From contig JASICF010000203.1 of NCBI GenBank assembly GCA_030044775.1, forward strand, positions 1 to 9,358: a stretch of DNA of 9,358 nucleotides, read 5' to 3'. The notes beneath the pieces were generated by a model. It was not told the origin of the DNA, did no database searches, and saw only the letters and a list, made by a program, of their open reading frames with translations. Within the stretch, counting starts at the first letter, position 1. Every line of letters starts with the position of its first letter. Position numbers and translations under genes: made by a program. Source of the DNA: Candidatus Sulfotelmatobacter sp. (GTDB lineage: Bacteria > Acidobacteriota > Terriglobia > Terriglobales > Acidobacteriaceae). This document shows positions 7,873 to 9,358 of the stretch, piece after piece.

Positions 7873-8139
7873 GAGGCTGGCCCATACCTTCCCGAAATGG
7901 GGTTGCCCCACCCTTGTCGCGCTTTTTGCGACAGGGTGGGTAGAGCTCAGGAATTACAATCCCCAGAAATGCGCCTGAAACCTGTCCGCTACCAAAACCA
8001 GCGCTGCCTGCACTTCATCACCTTCAGCTGTTACCGGCGGATGAAGCTGCTCGATTCGGTCGACGCCCGCAACGCCTTCGAGCGTGAACTCGAACGCGTG
8101 CGCCGCTGGTACGGGTGCTATATTACCGGCTACGTGGTG
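7870..8139 (+). repeat. Tandem duplication, copy 2 (270-bp unit)
   Basis: This is the second copy of the unit at 7600-7869 and is directly abutted to it. It contributes the intact start region of the full-length transposase at 7969. Relative to copy 1, six of the eight differences are synonymous third-codon changes in the transposase frame and two are missense (7604/7874 and 7790/8060). Confidence 0.95.
7907..7940 (+). repeat. REP-like palindrome upstream of RAYT, copy 2
   Basis: The arms CCCACCCTTGTCGC (7907-7920) and GCGACAGGGTGGG (7928-7940) are identical to those in copy 1 of the tandem unit, with the same bulge and loop. The element ends 28 bases before the preferred transposase start at 7969. 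Confidence 0.75.
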
Positions 8140-8484
8140 ATGCCGGAGCATGTTCATTTGCTGATCAGCGAACCGGAGCGGAGCGAGCTGTCAGTAGTAA
8201 TGCAAATGCTCAAACAAATCACTTCTCGCCGACTCCGGCCTCAAGATCTGCCCCACTTGTGGCAAGTCCGTTATTACGATTTCCCGGTGTGGAGCGAGAA
8301 GAAAACGGTGGAGAAGCTGAGCTACATGCATTGGAATCCCGTCCGGCGGGGATTGGCCCCGCGCCGGGAGGACTGGAAGTGGAGCAGCTTCGTGGCGTGG
8401 GCCGAGGGCGCTGAGGGGCAGGTTGAAATCGAATGTCCGGCGACAGCCCGCAGGCGCGAACTGATGTGCGGGCAACCTGCATGA
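7969..8484 (+). CDS. REP-associated tyrosine transposase (RAYT, Y1_Tnp/IS200-like)
   Basis: A 171-residue single-strand DNA transposase of the Y1_Tnp superfamily, in the RAYT branch that processes REP palindromes. Visible signatures are an N-terminal HFITFSCYRR strand (15-24), ITGYVVMPEHVHLLI carrying the HUH metal-binding pair His61 and His63, LWQ followed by RYYD (97-104), the Tyr119-x-x-x-Asn-Pro block (YMHWNPVRRGL) with the likely nucleophilic Tyr, and WKWSS (136-140). Length suits the family. ATG 7969 is chosen because family homology begins there. The frame stays open upstream through the whole duplicated unit to ATG 7600, giving a possible 294-residue fused product. A REP-like palindrome lies before the gene and another directly after its stop codon. 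All catalytic residues are present, so activity is possible. Relatives in IS200/IS605 elements usually lack this Y-x-x-x-N-P context, and no IS ends were seen. Confidence 0.9.
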   Translation: MRLKPVRYQNQRCLHFITFSCYRRMKLLDSVDARNAFERELERVRRWYGCYITGYVVMPEHVHLLISEPERSELSVVMQMLKQITSRRLRPQDLPHLWQVRYYDFPVWSEKKTVEKLSYMHWNPVRRGLAPRREDWKWSSFVAWAEGAEGQVEIECPATARRRELMCGQPA

Positions 8485-8528
8485 TCCCACCCTTCGCCAA
8501 AGGCGGGCGAAAGGGTGGGGCAACCTGC
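8470..8528 (+). repeat. 11-bp direct repeats flanking the downstream palindrome
   Basis: GGGCAACCTGC occurs at 8470-8480 (within the last codons of the transposase) and again at 8518-8528, flanking the hairpin at 8486-8519. The pair may be part of a REP-type repeat unit, or a duplication produced when the palindrome arrived. Confidence 0.6.
8486..8519 (+). repeat. REP-like palindrome downstream of RAYT
   Basis: The stem pairs CCCACCCTTCGCC (8486-8498) with GGCGAAAGGGTGGG (8506-8519) and contains one bulged A. The outer arms CCCACCC/GGGTGGG are the same as in the upstream palindromes while the inner arms differ (CGCC here, TGTCGC upstream), the type of variation seen between REP subclasses. 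It begins one base after the transposase stop codon, so it could also protect or end the transcript, but no T-run follows. Confidence 0.7.
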
Positions 8529-8588
8529 CGGTACTCTCGGGGGGCCGACCGTTGGAACCACACGAGCTTCCCTCCAAGTAGGTTACTC

Positions 8589-8873
8589 ATGGCGATGCAC
8601 TCCATAGGTTATCGCATCTTTAGTTTTTTTCTATCGATGGTCGTGTGTGCCGGGTTCGCGGCAATAGGCCTGATAATTGCTTTCTGGCCTGCCACGTACA
8701 TGCGCTGGCTACGTTGGTCAAACGTGGATCGCTATCCGCGTTGGGTACTTCGCGGATCCCCCGACCTCAGTCAGGATCAGTACGGCTGGCGATTCAGAAA
8801 GCTCGGAATTGTGTTTGCACTTTTCGGTATCCTTGCAGCTGTTCTGACCATATGGATTTATTGGGTTCAGTAG
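8589..8873 (+). CDS. Small two-helix membrane protein, unknown function
   Basis: A 94-residue protein that I do not recognise. It has one hydrophobic helix at about 10-33 (rich in Phe, Ile, Ala, ending in FWP) and a second at about 72-93 ending almost at the C-terminus. Between them lies a Trp/Arg-rich polar stretch (residues 37-71, with WLRW, YPRW and WRFRK) that is probably cytoplasmic given its positive charge, so both termini would lie outside. The start at 8589 is preferred over upstream in-frame codons, which lie in the palindrome and the transposase end. AGG at 8580-8582 is a plausible ribosome binding site, six bases away; ATG 8595 is an alternative. It is isolated: repeats lie on its left and a convergent gene end on its right. 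Confidence 0.6.
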   Translation: MAMHSIGYRIFSFFLSMVVCAGFAAIGLIIAFWPATYMRWLRWSNVDRYPRWVLRGSPDLSQDQYGWRFRKLGIVFALFGILAAVLTIWIYWVQ

Positions 8874-8877
8874 TGCC

Positions 8878-9021
8878 CTTGGTCTGAATCCCGCCACGGT
8901 CGGCCATATCTTTGTAGCGGTCGATCGCGTCGCGCATCTTCCACAGATCGATTCGCAGCTGCCGTTCCCGTTGGCGTTGGATGGTCAATCGCGCAAGCGG
9001 CAACGCCATCGTCGAGAGGAG
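8878..9021 (-). pseudogene. Remnant of a GspG/PilE-like pseudopilin gene (type II secretion / type IV pilus)
   Basis: On the minus strand, a stretch reading LSTMALPLARLTIQRQRERQ (about 9018-8959) and then LRIDLWKMRDAIDRYKDMAD, GGIQTK (to about 8878) resembles the region just after the membrane helix start of acidobacterial pseudopilins, with the typical pattern of charged residues, L-R-x-x-L-x-x-M-R-x-A-I-D-x-Y-K. The prepilin peptidase signal (short basic leader, then G/FTLxE and a long hydrophobic helix) is missing: the residues before LSTMALP read KNSHSL. The C-terminal part is also gone, with the frame running out into unrelated sequence under the end of the small membrane gene. This suggests a gene decayed at both ends. 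A short intact protein from ATG 9069 is possible but would lack a membrane anchor. The family assignment rests on pattern recognition alone. Confidence 0.5.
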
Positions 9022-9034
9022 CGAATGGCTGTTC

Positions 9035-9358
9035 TTAGAGGGCTCCCGCCGCGGCAGCTTGCCTCGCATTGCTCAGCAGCGTTCCCACAAAGCAACCAAC
9101 CGACTGCAGTTTTTGCAGATCCTCCGGAGTGAAATCGGGTCCGGCGGCTTCGAGGCGAGGAGCCTTGCGGGATACTTGAATCACACCAATCACTTTTCCG
9201 TCTCGGGCGACGACGGGCGCCGACATCATTTTCTGAATCACTTGAGCGTCCAGCCCGGTGTCGCCCAGCTTGACCAGTTCGAAAATGCTGAAGTGCTTGA
9301 CTTGCGTAAAGCCATTCGAGAGTTCGGCTTCTTTTGTACGCGCGGTGCGAGCCGCGAC
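9035..9358 (-). CDS. GAF-domain protein, C-terminal part, cut by window edge
   Basis: 107 codons are visible on the minus strand, open to the right edge, so the start lies outside the window; the GTG at 9241 is internal. The sequence includes IQKMMSAPVVARDGKVIGVI followed by QVSRKAP and then DFTPEDLQKLQSVGCFVGTL, the usual end of a GAF domain (the strand pair around a D-G-K turn and a closing amphipathic helix). It ends in an Ala-rich tail. GAF domains bind small ligands or mediate dimerisation in signalling proteins. No output domain follows, so this is either a stand-alone GAF protein or one with its other domains N-terminal. It converges on the small membrane gene, with the pseudopilin remnant between them. 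Confidence 0.75.
   Translation of the reverse strand, partial: VAARTARTKEAELSNGFTQVKHFSIFELVKLGDTGLDAQVIQKMMSAPVVARDGKVIGVIQVSRKAPRLEAAGPDFTPEDLQKLQSVGCFVGTLLSNARQAAAAGAL

Noticed and set aside
7600..8139. Tandem repeats as a CRISPR array or satellite
   Set aside because: There are only two copies of a 270-base coding unit with no spacers; it is a gene-part duplication.
7600..8520. Complete IS200/IS605 insertion sequence
   Set aside because: No tnpB partner or subterminal IS ends were found; the Y-x-x-x-N-P motif and flanking REP-like hairpins fit a RAYT better.
8433..8588. Upstream extension of the small membrane protein to ATG 8433
   Set aside because: The extension overlaps the transposase end and the REP hairpin in another frame, and the membrane-protein-like sequence begins at 8589.

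Overview
The window looks like a chromosomal segment of a soil-type member of the Acidobacteriota. This is inferred from gene content, not from a marker gene. The main pointers are a Ser/Thr kinase opening with the residues MIGRTISHYQIVDKLGGGGM and joined to a PD40/TolB-like propeller, a REP-associated transposase bordered by CCCACCC...GGGTGGG palindromes, and moderately high GC. All confidently assigned intact genes are on the + strand. The right end carries a - strand gene and a gene remnant.

Layout. (1) 3-1985: the C-terminal two thirds of phosphoenolpyruvate carboxylase, cut by the left edge. (2) 2063-4614: a two-gene unit, a PlsC/LPLAT-family acyltransferase followed 53 bases later by an FAD-dependent alkyl-dihydroxyacetonephosphate-synthase-like enzyme. 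Together they suggest assembly of ether-linked glycerolipids: acylation of a glycerol-phosphate or DHAP backbone, then exchange of the acyl chain for an alkyl chain. (3) 4615-4812: an intergenic stretch with a TAGAGC/GCTCTA dyad set just after the synthase stop and a good sigma70-like promoter 28 bases before the next gene. (4) 4813-7554: a 913-residue membrane Ser/Thr protein kinase with a cytoplasmic kinase domain, one membrane helix and a long propeller. (5) 7600-8520: a REP/RAYT mobile region. The transposase's 5' part and its upstream REP-like palindrome are tandemly duplicated as a 270-bp unit, in frame, and a related palindrome sits right after the stop codon. (6) 8589-8873: a small two-helix membrane protein of unknown function. 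(7) 8878-9358: on the - strand, the C-terminal end of a GAF-domain protein running off the right edge and, downstream of it, a remnant that looks like a type II secretion/type IV pilus pseudopilin.

The most unusual parts are the duplicated RAYT/REP region and the acyltransferase-AGPS pair. I saw no tRNA, rRNA, CRISPR array or phage module.
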